The notes under the pieces are model-generated. The model was not told the origin of the DNA, did not search any database, and saw nothing but the letters and a program-made list of their open reading frames with translations. Below, piece by piece: positions 29,413-37,388 of a stretch of DNA of 37,388 nt; the stretch's first letter is position 1, and every line of letters starts with the position of its first letter. Origin of the DNA: Pseudoselenomonas ruminantium (GTDB lineage Bacteria; Bacillota; Negativicutes; Selenomonadales; Selenomonadaceae); contig CADAAS010000001.1 in NCBI GenBank assembly GCA_902785885.1, positions 1-37,388 of the forward strand, read 5' to 3'. The translations under genes were made by a program, and so were the position numbers.

Positions 29413-30729
29413 ATGGCAATGGTAGTAAAGAACAACATGTCGGCAATCTCGACCCTGAACACCCTGAACAAGAACTCCAGCGCACTGTCCAAGAGCCTGG
29501 AAAAAGTATCTTCTGGTATGAAGATCAACAGCGCAGCTGATGACGCTTCCGGTTACGCTATATCCGAACGTATGCGCGTTCAGATTCGCTCTCTGGATCA
29601 GGCTAATGCCAACACCCAGGCCGGCAACAGCATGATGAAAGTTGCTGAAGGTGCTGTAAGTTCCACCGTTGATATCCTCAAGACTCTGAAAGAGAAAGTT
29701 ATCAACGCAGCCAACGATACCAATACGGACTCTGACCGTCAGACCATCCAGAAGGAACTCAACCAGAGCATCGACCAGATTGATGACAACGCCAATGTAA
29801 CATTCAATGGCAAGTATCTGGTAGATGGTTCCAAGAATACCAAAGGTACTGCTACCTGCACCCATCTGACCAATCAGTCTTTGGCTACGGCTACGGATGG
29901 TAGTACTGCTTTCACGGCGATGAGCAATCGTAATGGTGAAAGTTTGGAGATTATCGGCACCGATAAGATTACGATGTCGTATACTCATCAGGGCACGACT
30001 TTTAGCTGTACGCTGGATGCTTCAGCTGCTACCAACCTTAGTACTATGGTGACCAAGGTGACAGGGGTACCTGGTGCTCATGGATCTTTTGCCTTTACTG
30101 GTGCGACTTCTGTTATTGGTACTAATGCTGGCGGTAATACGATTTATACCGCAGATGGTACGTCTTCTTTGACCTTGGCAGCAGGTGCTAATGGGTTGGC
30201 TGGTCAGATTAGTGGCTTCAGCATCCGTGTTACGGACAACGAAGGCAACGTGAAGAAATCCGCTATCGCTGCATTGGATAACTTTAGCGAAATGATTAAA
30301 GCACAGAATGAGTCTGCGGACAATGCACTGACCTTCCAGGTTGGGGCAAAAGCAAACCAGAGCATTAAAGTTGGTCTTGGTGATATGCGCTCTGAAGCTC
30401 TTGGCCTTAAAGGCTCCGATGGTACAAAGCTCAACATTTCCACGCAGGAAAAAGCGAATGCTGCAATCAGCGTTTTGGACAATGCAGTGTCCAAGGCTCT
30501 TGACCAGCAGACCACTATCGGTTCCATCGAGTCCCGGTTGAGCTACACGAGCACGAACTTGACCACGGCTTCCGAAAACGTTCAGGCTTCCGAGTCCACG
30601 ATTCGTGACGCTGACATGGCGAAAGAAATGACGAACTACACGAAGAACAACGTTCTTCTGCAGGCCGCTCAGTCCATGCTGGCACAGGCTAACCAGAGCA
30701 GCAGCTCCGTACTCAGCCTCCTCCAGTAA
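29413..30729 (+). CDS. hag: Flagellin (probable main filament protein)
   Basis: 438 residues. MAMVVKNNMSAISTLNTLN start, MKINSAADDASGYAISERM, VINAANDTNTDSDR, then C-terminal YTSTNLTTASENVQ, TIRDADMAKEM and SMLAQANQSSSSVLSLLQ. It is the most typical flagellin here, with well-adapted codons at both ends, its own sigma-28-like promoter, a long leader with CsrA-type sites and a strong terminator, and sits at the end of the late flagellar operon as hag does in B. subtilis. Two cysteines in the central domain (Cys149, Cys199) are uncommon in flagellins. The variable centre (about 140-250) is AT-richer and Ser/Thr-rich, a likely site of O-glycosylation by the transferases encoded next door; that is inference. 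Confidence 0.97.
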   Translation: MAMVVKNNMSAISTLNTLNKNSSALSKSLEKVSSGMKINSAADDASGYAISERMRVQIRSLDQANANTQAGNSMMKVAEGAVSSTVDILKTLKEKVINAANDTNTDSDRQTIQKELNQSIDQIDDNANVTFNGKYLVDGSKNTKGTATCTHLTNQSLATATDGSTAFTAMSNRNGESLEIIGTDKITMSYTHQGTTFSCTLDASAATNLSTMVTKVTGVPGAHGSFAFTGATSVIGTNAGGNTIYTADGTSSLTLAAGANGLAGQISGFSIRVTDNEGNVKKSAIAALDNFSEMIKAQNESADNALTFQVGAKANQSIKVGLGDMRSEALGLKGSDGTKLNISTQEKANAAISVLDNAVSKALDQQTTIGSIESRLSYTSTNLTTASENVQASESTIRDADMAKEMTNYTKNNVLLQAAQSMLAQANQSSSSVLSLLQ

Positions 30730-30761
30730 ACTGTATCTTTCGCAGACTTTGCGAGATTACC

Positions 30762-30790
30762 AAAACCCTCCCCTATGGGGAGGGTTTTTT
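30762..30790 (+). terminator. Rho-independent terminator after main flagellin
   Basis: AAACCCTCCCC (30763-30773) pairs perfectly with GGGGAGGGTTT (30777-30787) across a three-base loop and runs into T's to 30790. It is the strongest terminator in the window. Confidence 0.95.
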
Positions 30791-30834
30791 GTATGCCATG
30801 TCGAAGTGATACATATTCGTGAGGAGGAATGATT

Positions 30835-31818
30835 ATGATTTTATCAGCACTGTGCATAGTGAAAAATGAAGCAAATAATTTGCCGCGCTGGCTGAAAGGT
30901 ATGAAACAAGTAGCTGACGAAATCATCGTTACCGATACCGGTTCTACGGATAACAGCCGAGAGATAGTAAGGGCAGCCGGGGCAAGACTTTATGACTACA
31001 AGTGGCAGAATGATTTTGCTGCTGCACGCAATTTTACCCTGGCACAAGCAACGGGGGATATGATCCTATTCCTGGATGCGGATGAATACTATCCATTGGA
31101 GGTATTGAAGAAATTACGCCTGCGTTTAGGCGGTTTATTTCGCAATCCACAGGTAGCCGGTGTTTTAGCTCCGCGGATAAATATTGATGAACAAGCCGGA
31201 AACAGATTTTTGGATGTATCACCTCAGTTGCGCATTTTTCGTCGTGGCTTGCAATATCAAGGAAAAATCCATGAAAACATCATAATTCCTCATGGCATGC
31301 AGCTCGTTCAAGATGATAATTTATTTTTCTATCACACAGGATATGGTGAAGGGCTGATAAAGGCTAAATTGCAGCGTAATCTAGCTATGCTGCAGGCTAA
31401 AATGACCGATAAAGCTTATATAAAACAGCCCATAGATTACCGTTACCTGTTGGATTGTTATTATGGTTTAGGGGATTTGGCTGCAGCTTTTGCAGTAAGT
31501 GGTATTTGCCTTTCCTATCCTAGACAACTGGCGCATGAACGGAATTATATTTATAAAATAAGAGCCAAGACGGCAATTTTTTTGGGTAAACCCCGTTCAG
31601 AAGTAGAATTGATTCTGTCTGAAGCCAAAGCGCAGGGGGATTGGCTGTACTTTACCTTGCTGCATGCGGCATATCTTTATGAGCAGGGCGATTTAGCAGG
31701 AGCACTGTCCTTAGCGAGGACTGGCTTGGAGGTTGCGCCGGGGTTGGATATGCGAAATCCGGCCTATGAATTTCTGCCGGCGATGCAGAAAATTTTGGCA
31801 GAAGGGAATAGCAGGTGA
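30835..31818 (+). CDS. Glycosyltransferase family 2 protein (1 of 3)
   Basis: 327 residues. GT-A type family-2 transferase: LSALCIVKNEANNLPRWL, DTGSTDNSRE, NDFAAARNF and the metal/sugar-nucleotide site DAD (Asp81-Ala-Asp83, in LFLDADEYY). The C-terminal half (from about 190) is helical and TPR-like (DLAAAFAVSGICLSYP, then EQGDLAGALSLARTGLEV). ATG 30835 is chosen; GAGGAGG (30821-30827) is 7 bases upstream and too close to ATG 30829. It lies right after the flagellin terminator with only 38 bases between, so it may depend on read-through. No membrane segment is seen, so it probably acts in the cytoplasm. Flagellin is a plausible acceptor because of position; sugar and acceptor are unknown. Confidence 0.9.
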   Translation: MILSALCIVKNEANNLPRWLKGMKQVADEIIVTDTGSTDNSREIVRAAGARLYDYKWQNDFAAARNFTLAQATGDMILFLDADEYYPLEVLKKLRLRLGGLFRNPQVAGVLAPRINIDEQAGNRFLDVSPQLRIFRRGLQYQGKIHENIIIPHGMQLVQDDNLFFYHTGYGEGLIKAKLQRNLAMLQAKMTDKAYIKQPIDYRYLLDCYYGLGDLAAAFAVSGICLSYPRQLAHERNYIYKIRAKTAIFLGKPRSEVELILSEAKAQGDWLYFTLLHAAYLYEQGDLAGALSLARTGLEVAPGLDMRNPAYEFLPAMQKILAEGNSR

Positions 31819-31824
31819 AGAATT

Positions 31825-33159
31825 ATGGATAGGGTGAAAATATCTGCTTGTTATATTGCGAAAAATGAAGGGCACAATATTGAACAATCACTGCAATCCA
31901 TAAAGGATATTGCAGATGAAATCATTTTTGTAGATACCGGCTCTACAGATGATACCATAGTCCGAGCAGAAAAATATGGAGCAAAAGTATATTCCTTCCC
32001 TTGGCAGGATGATTTTTCTGCGCCGCGTAATTTTGCCTTGTCCAAAGCAAGTGGTGATTGGATTATATTTATTGATGCCGATGAATATTTCCCTTTGGAT
32101 TGCTGCGAGCAGCTGAAATCGATTATTGCGGAACAATTCCGGCAAGGGTATGATGGTATGTTGCTTATCCGTCGTTATGATATCGATGTGGATAACCAAA
32201 ATGAGGTATTGGCGGATACGTTGGTAAGCAGAGTGTATGCCAGCAAGAAAAATCGCCGCTATCATGGTCTTGTCCATGAGGAATTATTAGATGATGGTAA
32301 GCCAATACAGAAACAGATAATTATTTCCCCAGTGCAGGTAAAACTCTTGCATACAGGCTACCGTGCCGGAATGACGGAAGAGAAAGCCCGGCGCAATCTG
32401 GCCTTGCTGGAAAAGGAACTGGCGGCAGGTACAGACCCAGGACGTCTCTATATGTATTTGGCAGATGTCTATCTCGGATTGGGTGATAATGATAAGGCAT
32501 GGCATTATGCCTGGCTGGATGTCAGACAAGGACGCAGGCCGACGACATATGCCAGTCGCTCTTATCGAATCCTGTTGGAACTATCCTTGAAAGGGAAAAC
32601 AGATTTGCGGGGACGCCTTGAGTTGTGTCGCTTGGCTGTTCAGGATTATCCGGAAAATCCGGAATTTCGTGCAGATTTAGCGGAATGCCTGGGAACGTTA
32701 GGAAAGTATCGGGAAGCTGCTGACATGATGGCAGCGGCCATTCAGGCCTATGAGCATTATCAGGGGATAGAGCCAATGCTTATGACAGCAGAAGTGGCAA
32801 AAATTGCAGCTGACCGGGAAAAAATCTTTGCGGCCCTGGCAGAAACTCAAGGTCTTTTACTTACTGCACTATGTGCGATGAGCATTGAGGAATATGGGGA
32901 TACAGAAACAAAAAAAATTTTGGCGCCTGCCTATCGTCAACTACTGGATTATTATCACGAAGGAAAACTGCCGACAGCTGATTGGTCGGAGTTATCATCC
33001 TGTTATGTGGAGTGCGTAAAAGCTCTCTTGGATAATCATGGTGAAGCCTGGTTAGAAAAAATACTGAATATGCTTAATCATTTTTCTGCCGATACCCGGC
33101 AGCAGATATTGTCGCTGCTGGATAGTCAAATTCAGCGAGAGGAGGGCACTGCTCCATGA
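31825..33159 (+). CDS. Glycosyltransferase family 2 protein with TPR-like tail (2 of 3)
   Basis: 444 residues. Same N-terminal enzyme core as its neighbours: ISACYIAKNEGHNIEQSL, VDTGSTDDT, DDFSAPRNFAL and DAD (Asp84-Ala-Asp86, in FIDADEYFP). About 200-440 is a helical repeat region (YLADVYLGLGDNDKAWHYA, then ADLAECLGTLGKYREAADMM), TPR-like, which may hold a protein acceptor. AGGTGA (31813-31818) overlaps the stop of the previous gene and is 6 bases before ATG 31825, so the two are coupled. It is the longest of the three. Its function in glycosylation of flagellin or another protein is inferred from context. Confidence 0.9.
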   Translation: MDRVKISACYIAKNEGHNIEQSLQSIKDIADEIIFVDTGSTDDTIVRAEKYGAKVYSFPWQDDFSAPRNFALSKASGDWIIFIDADEYFPLDCCEQLKSIIAEQFRQGYDGMLLIRRYDIDVDNQNEVLADTLVSRVYASKKNRRYHGLVHEELLDDGKPIQKQIIISPVQVKLLHTGYRAGMTEEKARRNLALLEKELAAGTDPGRLYMYLADVYLGLGDNDKAWHYAWLDVRQGRRPTTYASRSYRILLELSLKGKTDLRGRLELCRLAVQDYPENPEFRADLAECLGTLGKYREAADMMAAAIQAYEHYQGIEPMLMTAEVAKIAADREKIFAALAETQGLLLTALCAMSIEEYGDTETKKILAPAYRQLLDYYHEGKLPTADWSELSSCYVECVKALLDNHGEAWLEKILNMLNHFSADTRQQILSLLDSQIQREEGTAP

Positions 33160-34271
33160 AAATAAAAATTTCTGCCTGTACAATCGTAAAAAATGAAGAA
33201 AAAAATATAGAACGCTGGCTGGAGAGCGTGCGTTCCTTTGCAGATGAAATTCTCATCACCGACACCGGTTCTACAGACGATACCATAGCTTTGGCAAAAG
33301 CAGGCGGAGCTAAAGTGAATTATTTTTCCTGGTGTAACGATTTTGCTGCCGCCAAAAACTTTGCCATCGAGCAAGCGCATGGTGATTGGATTGTGATGCT
33401 AGATGCCGATGAATATTTTGACAAATGTTCGCAAAAGAAACTGCGGCAAATCATCAGCAAATTCCATAAACAAAAACAAGTGGCGGGGCTAATAACCCCA
33501 TTTTTGAATATTGACGTCAATCAAGATAACAAGATTTTATCCAAGGCGTGGCAGATGCGGATTTTTCGCCGGGAGCCTAACTTGCGATTCGTAGGCAAGG
33601 TACACGAAACATTATTGAATATAAATGCTCAGGGAGATAAGCGGGACTTTCTCGTAACGGAGGATTTGCAGTTCATTCATACTGGGTACAGTGTTGACAA
33701 TATTGTAGAAAAATATCGACGAAATTTGCAGATCCTGCAGGCAGAAATAAAAAAACAAGGGGGCGTGACTCCACGCCAGTTTGCCTATTTGCAGGATTGC
33801 TATATGGGGATAAAAGACTATCAAAATGCTATACGTTATGGAAGACTGGCTTTGGAGCACAGGGCAGAATCCGGCTTGGTAGGGAACGAGCGCAAGGCAG
33901 TGTGTCAGCTGCTAGATGCCATCTGGCAGGTAAATCGAAAAGACTATGCGCGAGAACTGGAAGCAGCACTGACCCAATTCCCAAATTTTGCCGAATTATG
34001 GGTTTTGCGCGGCAGATTTCTGTTGGGAAAGAAGAACCTTGTTGCTGCTGAACAGGCCTTTCGAGAGGCATTGCGTTTGCGCAATAAAAAAGTAACGTCT
34101 CTTGCAGAAATATCCAATACAGCGATTGAGTCCTTGTTGCCGGAGATAGAAGCATCTTTAGCTTATATAGAGCGATATAAACCTTATTACGAAGCTATGG
34201 CAGGGCATGATTATGAACGTGCGGCTCGTGTAGTGGTGCAAATGATGCGCGAGCTTAAATGTCAATTGTAA
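33156..34271 (+). CDS. Glycosyltransferase family 2 protein (3 of 3)
   Basis: 371 residues. ISACTIVKNEEKNIERWLESV, TDTGSTDDT, NDFAAAKNFAIEQAHGDW and DAD (Asp83-Ala-Asp85, in MLDADEYF) give the same family-2 core; a helical TPR-like end follows (about 215-371), including YMGIKDYQNAIRYGRLALE. It begins inside the previous stop (ATGA, 33156-33159), so translation is coupled. The three genes are tandem paralogues, similar at the N-terminus and divergent in the tail. Its 3' end overlaps by 17 bases (34255-34271) with the oppositely oriented heptosyltransferase gene. Confidence 0.9.
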   Translation: MKIKISACTIVKNEEKNIERWLESVRSFADEILITDTGSTDDTIALAKAGGAKVNYFSWCNDFAAAKNFAIEQAHGDWIVMLDADEYFDKCSQKKLRQIISKFHKQKQVAGLITPFLNIDVNQDNKILSKAWQMRIFRREPNLRFVGKVHETLLNINAQGDKRDFLVTEDLQFIHTGYSVDNIVEKYRRNLQILQAEIKKQGGVTPRQFAYLQDCYMGIKDYQNAIRYGRLALEHRAESGLVGNERKAVCQLLDAIWQVNRKDYARELEAALTQFPNFAELWVLRGRFLLGKKNLVAAEQAFREALRLRNKKVTSLAEISNTAIESLLPEIEASLAYIERYKPYYEAMAGHDYERAARVVVQMMRELKCQL

Positions 34272-35484
34272 TCCCCATAGCGGCAAAGGCAGATGCCAGT
34301 ACCATATCCGGATGAATAGAGCGGGAACATTCCAGTTCGCGTTTAGTGCCTTGATGGTAAGGACAGATGACATCATCACCCATAAAGGTAACCCGGCTGT
34401 CGTTAAAACAACCATGACAGGTTAAACGATTGATGACACGATACGGGGTGGAAAATTCGCAATAATCTTCGGAGAAACCGCTGATTAATACAACAGGGCA
34501 GCCAACGGCATAAGCAATCCAGGATAAACCACTGCCCAGCCCGATAAAACATTTCGCATGGGTAAGGATTTTTGCCCGTTCTAGTAGAGGGATATCGCCA
34601 GTCATATCTTCGGCATTTGCCGGGATATGGGTTTCGTAATCACCTGCCCGGGACAGCGTATGCCGGTCAATACAGATAACCCGCAGTCCCGCGTTTTGCA
34701 GAATGTTTACCACGATTTCCCATCCCTGGGGATAGTGCCACCCTTTTCGTGGCGTAGAAGCTTCCACACCGATGCAGACATATGGTTCGGGAAAAGGACG
34801 AGGGCAGGGCATGGGGGAAGATAGAATAGGAGGATTCGCATAGAGTCCGGTTATGGCACCGGCGATTTTCCACAGGGGATAGGTGCGCCCTTCTACGGGA
34901 GTGCCGTAAGGACCATCAATCCAGGTGCCAAGGTAATAGGCTGCGTAGCAGTCTTCCGGCAAACCGTCAACGATGGGGATATCCGGATAGAGCGCGGCAA
35001 CCAGTTCACGCAGATAATCGGCCACCCAGCAAACAACCTTGGCGTTAAATTTATCCCGGTAAAGCCGGGCATAGGGGAGAAAAGCCAATGTATCACCAAT
35101 GGCGCTGCTGCTGCAATGGAAAAGCACGGTTTGTCCGGCAGGATTGAAGGTATGGGAAAAAATCAGTTGCTTGTCTTTATATACATCAATTTGATAGTTT
35201 ATCGCATATTTTTCCTGCGAAATGAGCCGTACAGCAGAAATTTCTTCATTGAAGAAGACTTGCTTGCTAAGAGCATCGCTAATGTGTATCTGAAAATTTC
35301 CCGGGGGAACATCCAGCCGCAAACCACAATTAAAATCAATGGCTAAGCCGTTTACATTGGTAAGCCCCCGCAAGGTCCCGCATTTTTCCTGCATTTGGGC
35401 GAAGAGCTCAAGCTGGATACGGGCTATTTTTTTGTTTTCCTGTGCCGAAGGCAGACTGCAGCGGAAATATTGTAGAGGGTACAT
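34255..35484 (-). CDS. BAHT-type protein O-heptosyltransferase
   Basis: 409 residues. It resembles the autotransporter strand-loop-strand O-heptosyltransferases (Aah, TibC): a beta-rich N-terminal part (about 1-115), then a GT-B fold with the nucleotide-sugar motif AIGDTLAF (Gly130-Asp131), GVEASTPRKGWHYPQGW, and FIGLGSGLSWIAYAVGCPVV. A four-cysteine cluster, Cys356-x2-Cys359-x14-Cys374-x11-Cys386, matches the iron-binding finger described for TibC. Known relatives attach heptose to Ser or Thr of secreted autotransporter adhesins. Start ATG 35484, with AGGAGC upstream (9-base spacing). Likely clients here are flagellin or the giant TPS adhesin; both carry long Ser/Thr-rich beta regions. Convergent with the three glycosyltransferase genes; the 3' ends overlap and there is no terminator. 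Confidence 0.88.
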   Translation of the reverse strand: MYPLQYFRCSLPSAQENKKIARIQLELFAQMQEKCGTLRGLTNVNGLAIDFNCGLRLDVPPGNFQIHISDALSKQVFFNEEISAVRLISQEKYAINYQIDVYKDKQLIFSHTFNPAGQTVLFHCSSSAIGDTLAFLPYARLYRDKFNAKVVCWVADYLRELVAALYPDIPIVDGLPEDCYAAYYLGTWIDGPYGTPVEGRTYPLWKIAGAITGLYANPPILSSPMPCPRPFPEPYVCIGVEASTPRKGWHYPQGWEIVVNILQNAGLRVICIDRHTLSRAGDYETHIPANAEDMTGDIPLLERAKILTHAKCFIGLGSGLSWIAYAVGCPVVLISGFSEDYCEFSTPYRVINRLTCHGCFNDSRVTFMGDDVICPYHQGTKRELECSRSIHPDMVLASAFAAMGITIDI

Positions 35485-35634
35485 AGAAGATACGCTCCTT
35501 TTTGTAATCGAATAATCTTTGTATCTATTCGGCGATGATGATGCAATTTCCTTGTCGATTTTTACAGGGAAACGAGGAAATATAGCGAATTATTTATATT
35601 ATTAGGAAAAGAAGAATAAAGGAGATGTGTAATC
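35485..35634. promoter_or_regulatory. Divergent intergenic region
   Basis: AT-rich gap of 150 bases between the heptosyltransferase (leftward) and the TPR gene (rightward). It must hold promoters for both directions, but no convincing -35/-10 pairs were found. AAAGGAGATG at 35618-35627 is the ribosome site of the rightward gene. Confidence 0.4.
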
Positions 35635-36465
35635 ATGGGAAAATCCAATCGCAAGATGAACAAAAAAATAAATCGTCAGCAGGTTAAGGCAGAAAATAAG
35701 GAGCTGACAGTGCTGCAGAATAAACTTACGCAACAATACGAAGCCATGGATTATGATGGTGCTTTGGAAACGATAGCAGAACTGATGGGGAAAAAGTGCT
35801 ATGAACCGGAAATTATGTTCAAAGCCGCGCAAATCTTCTTTTTGCAGGGAGATTATGAACGGGCTGCCAGTTGGGTGACCAATACATTACAATACAATTC
35901 GGGGCATGTAGATGCGCGTTTGTTATTGGCCAGGATTTGCTTGCTGGAAGATCGTACGGATGATGCGATGGCTATTTATGACATTATTCTTCAGCGTGGG
36001 GCAGATTCACTCACGCCGGAACAACAGGAAGATATTAAAGAGGCCACGGATTATATTGTCCGCACGGATGGGCAATGGTTGCAGGAAAACTATCCGTTGG
36101 TGGCAAAGCTGGTGATGCCTGCCGACAATGATGAAAATGTGATGAAGCCTCAAGTAATGCCGGAAGCGGTGACATCGCCGGCTGTAGAAACCGATCAGGT
36201 AATGACGGATATTATGCAAACGCCTGTATCCTTAACGGAAAAAATTGCTTTGCTTAATGCTTATGCAGGTGGCTGCTTTGTCGGCAATGATTATGAAGGT
36301 GCCGCGAAATTTTTGCAAAAGGCGGAGGAATTGGATGCGCATGATAATATGACCTTGCGCAATTTGGCGATGTTGGCCAAGGAAATGGGGCAGCAGGAGA
36401 AAGCGCTGGCCTATGCCGGGCGCATGAACGGCACGGATTTTGTACTGCTTAGGCAGTTGTTGTAA
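35635..36465 (+). CDS. TPR-repeat protein of unknown role
   Basis: 276 residues. A basic N-terminus (KSNRKMNKKINRQQVKAENK) is followed by TPR-like helix pairs: YEAMDYDGALETIAELM, AAQIFFLQGDYERAASWV, ARICLLEDRTDDAMAIYD, then a Glu/Val-rich linker (about 165-200) and further pairs GNDYEGAAKFLQKAEELD and LAKEMGQQEKALAYAGRM. No enzyme domain. The next gene, starting 27 bases on, is a TPR/O-GlcNAc-transferase-like enzyme, so it may assist in glycosylation or recognise acceptor proteins. Preceded by AAAGGAG about 10 bases from ATG 35635. Function not known. Confidence 0.8.
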   Translation: MGKSNRKMNKKINRQQVKAENKELTVLQNKLTQQYEAMDYDGALETIAELMGKKCYEPEIMFKAAQIFFLQGDYERAASWVTNTLQYNSGHVDARLLLARICLLEDRTDDAMAIYDIILQRGADSLTPEQQEDIKEATDYIVRTDGQWLQENYPLVAKLVMPADNDENVMKPQVMPEAVTSPAVETDQVMTDIMQTPVSLTEKIALLNAYAGGCFVGNDYEGAAKFLQKAEELDAHDNMTLRNLAMLAKEMGQQEKALAYAGRMNGTDFVLLRQLL

Positions 36466-36492
36466 AAATTTTTACAAGAGGGTATGGCAGCT

Positions 36493-37388
36493 ATGGAAAA
36501 GGTCAGAGGAACGAACTTGCATAATTTAGTCCGCAGTTTTCGAGAGGCCGTGTGTAATGCCGAATGGCAATCTGCCCTGAATTTTGCACGGCAGATAATG
36601 CCGCTCGCGCCACGTAATCGTGACGTGTGGGAAAGCATGGCCGGCCTTTTCCTGGATAATAATTGTATTGTCGAGGGGCAAAAGGCCATAGAGTTTTTGG
36701 AGAAACATTTTTCGCCGCAGCCTGGCTGGTTGATGCTGAAAACAAAACTTGCTCATTTGCAGGATGATTGGGATATGGCCATTTCACTGGGTGAAGAAGC
36801 TTTGGCGGCAAATTTGTCCAATGCGCAAAAAGCTGTAGTATATAATTGTTTGGCGCAAATTTATACCGAAATAAATGAGGAAGAAAAGGCTGTTTCTTAT
36901 CATAAAGCGGCAAGTATGCTGCCGGATAATCCCGGGGCATTGATATCTTATAGCAATTATCTTTTTTATATGCATTACTGTGAATATGGGCAGACGGAGT
37001 TTGTAGAGGCGGCAAAGCTTTATAACACTGCATTTGCATATGTTGTCCCCTATCAGCATAAGCAGCATAAGCAGCATAAAAAAATCCGTATTGGCTATCT
37101 GTCGGCAGATTTTCATGCCTCAGTAACAGCTGTATTTTGTTATCCGTTTTTCAAGGCCTATGATAGAAGGAATTTTGAAGTATATGTTTATGCCAAAGGG
37201 GAAGCGGACAATATCAGCCGTGATTTAGCACAATATGTGGATGTTTGGCGCAATATAGATGGCCTGGAGCCTGAGAATGCAGCGGCTATGATCTATGCTG
37301 ATGGCATAGACATACTCTTTGATCCCTCGGGGCATAATAAAAATAACTGTCTGCCCATTTTTGCTTATAAGCCTGCACCCGTTCAGAT
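36493..37388 (+). CDS. TPR / O-GlcNAc-transferase-like glycosyltransferase, 5' part (cut by window end)
   Basis: The frame is open to the window end; 298 residues are seen. Residues 1-about 185 are helical TPR-like repeats (SFREAVCNAEWQSALNFAR, then AQIYTEINEEEKAVSYHKAA). From about 196 begins a family-41 (OGT) catalytic region: KKIRIGYLSADFH (His208), FEVYVYAKGEADNIS, DGIDILFDPSGHN (His281) and FAYKPAPVQ, in the order seen in bacterial OGT-like enzymes. ATG 36493 is preferred; an in-frame ATG at 36484 lies too close to AGAGGG (36476-36482). It would transfer a sugar from a UDP-sugar to Ser or Thr of proteins. The region between the TPR and catalytic parts holds a 9-base repeat (QHK x3). Bacterial OGT-like genes often sit in flagellar glycosylation regions. 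Confidence 0.88.
   Translation, partial: MEKVRGTNLHNLVRSFREAVCNAEWQSALNFARQIMPLAPRNRDVWESMAGLFLDNNCIVEGQKAIEFLEKHFSPQPGWLMLKTKLAHLQDDWDMAISLGEEALAANLSNAQKAVVYNCLAQIYTEINEEEKAVSYHKAASMLPDNPGALISYSNYLFYMHYCEYGQTEFVEAAKLYNTAFAYVVPYQHKQHKQHKKIRIGYLSADFHASVTAVFCYPFFKAYDRRNFEVYVYAKGEADNISRDLAQYVDVWRNIDGLEPENAAAMIYADGIDILFDPSGHNKNNCLPIFAYKPAPVQ
37054..37080 (+). repeat. Three 9-base tandem repeats in OGT-like gene
   Basis: CAGCATAAG at 37054-37062 and 37063-37071, then CAGCATAAA at 37072-37080. They encode QHKQHKQHK between the TPR region and the catalytic domain. Since 9 is a multiple of 3, copy-number change would alter linker length and not the frame. Confidence 0.9.

Noticed and set aside
36503-37039. 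178-codon minus-strand open frame
   Set aside because: It is antisense to the OGT-like gene, whose frame is open with clear TPR and family-41 motifs.

Overview
The window looks like chromosomal DNA of a motile, diderm member of the Negativicutes, most likely Selenomonas or a close relative. Two things point there. First, the flagellar gene order is the Firmicutes order yvyF-flgM-flgN-flgK-flgL-DUF6470-fliW-csrA-flaG-fliD-fliS-fliT-flagellin. Second, the same DNA encodes an outer-membrane beta-barrel transporter of the two-partner secretion (TPS) type, which needs a Gram-negative envelope. The genus is inferred from reading; no database was searched.

Layout. (1) Positions 1-5585 are a flagellin cluster: the 3' end of one flagellin, a divergent 548-residue flagellin, a decayed C-terminal flagellin remnant, an AAA-ATPase-like/PD-(D/E)XK protein, and another full flagellin with its own sigma-28-like promoter. 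(2) Positions 5734-19280 hold a TPS locus: a giant adhesin-type exoprotein (tpsA, about 3,930 residues if intact, with about 25 YDG-type repeats) and its transporter (tpsB). The tpsA reading frame is broken near its start by a perfect 17-bp tandem duplication; removing one copy restores the frame exactly. (3) Positions 19357-29202 form the late flagellar operon: regulator FlgM, two FlgN-like chaperones in tandem, hook-associated proteins FlgK, FlgL and FliD, the FliW/CsrA pair, FlaG, FliS and a FliT-like chaperone. (4) Positions 29221-30790 are the probable main flagellin with a sigma-28-like promoter, a long leader carrying CsrA-type sites, and a strong terminator. (5) Positions 30835-37388 are a glycosylation island: three tandem family-2 glycosyltransferases, a convergent BAHT-type protein O-heptosyltransferase, a TPR protein and a truncated TPR/O-GlcNAc-transferase-like enzyme.

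How it fits together. FlgM, FliW and CsrA should time and limit flagellin synthesis. Two flagellin leaders have a sigma-28-like promoter followed by a hairpin showing GGA in its loop, the usual CsrA target. The glycosyltransferases next to the flagellin probably modify flagellin, the giant adhesin, or both. No tRNA, rRNA, CRISPR array or insertion sequence was seen, and no gene-free stretch exceeds about 210 bases.

The most interesting points are the 17-bp frame switch in tpsA, the candidate CsrA-controlled leaders shared by flagellins and tpsA, the flagellin remnant with the ATPase/nuclease gene inside the flagellin cluster, the two-level repeat architecture of the adhesin, and the mixed protein-glycosylation island.
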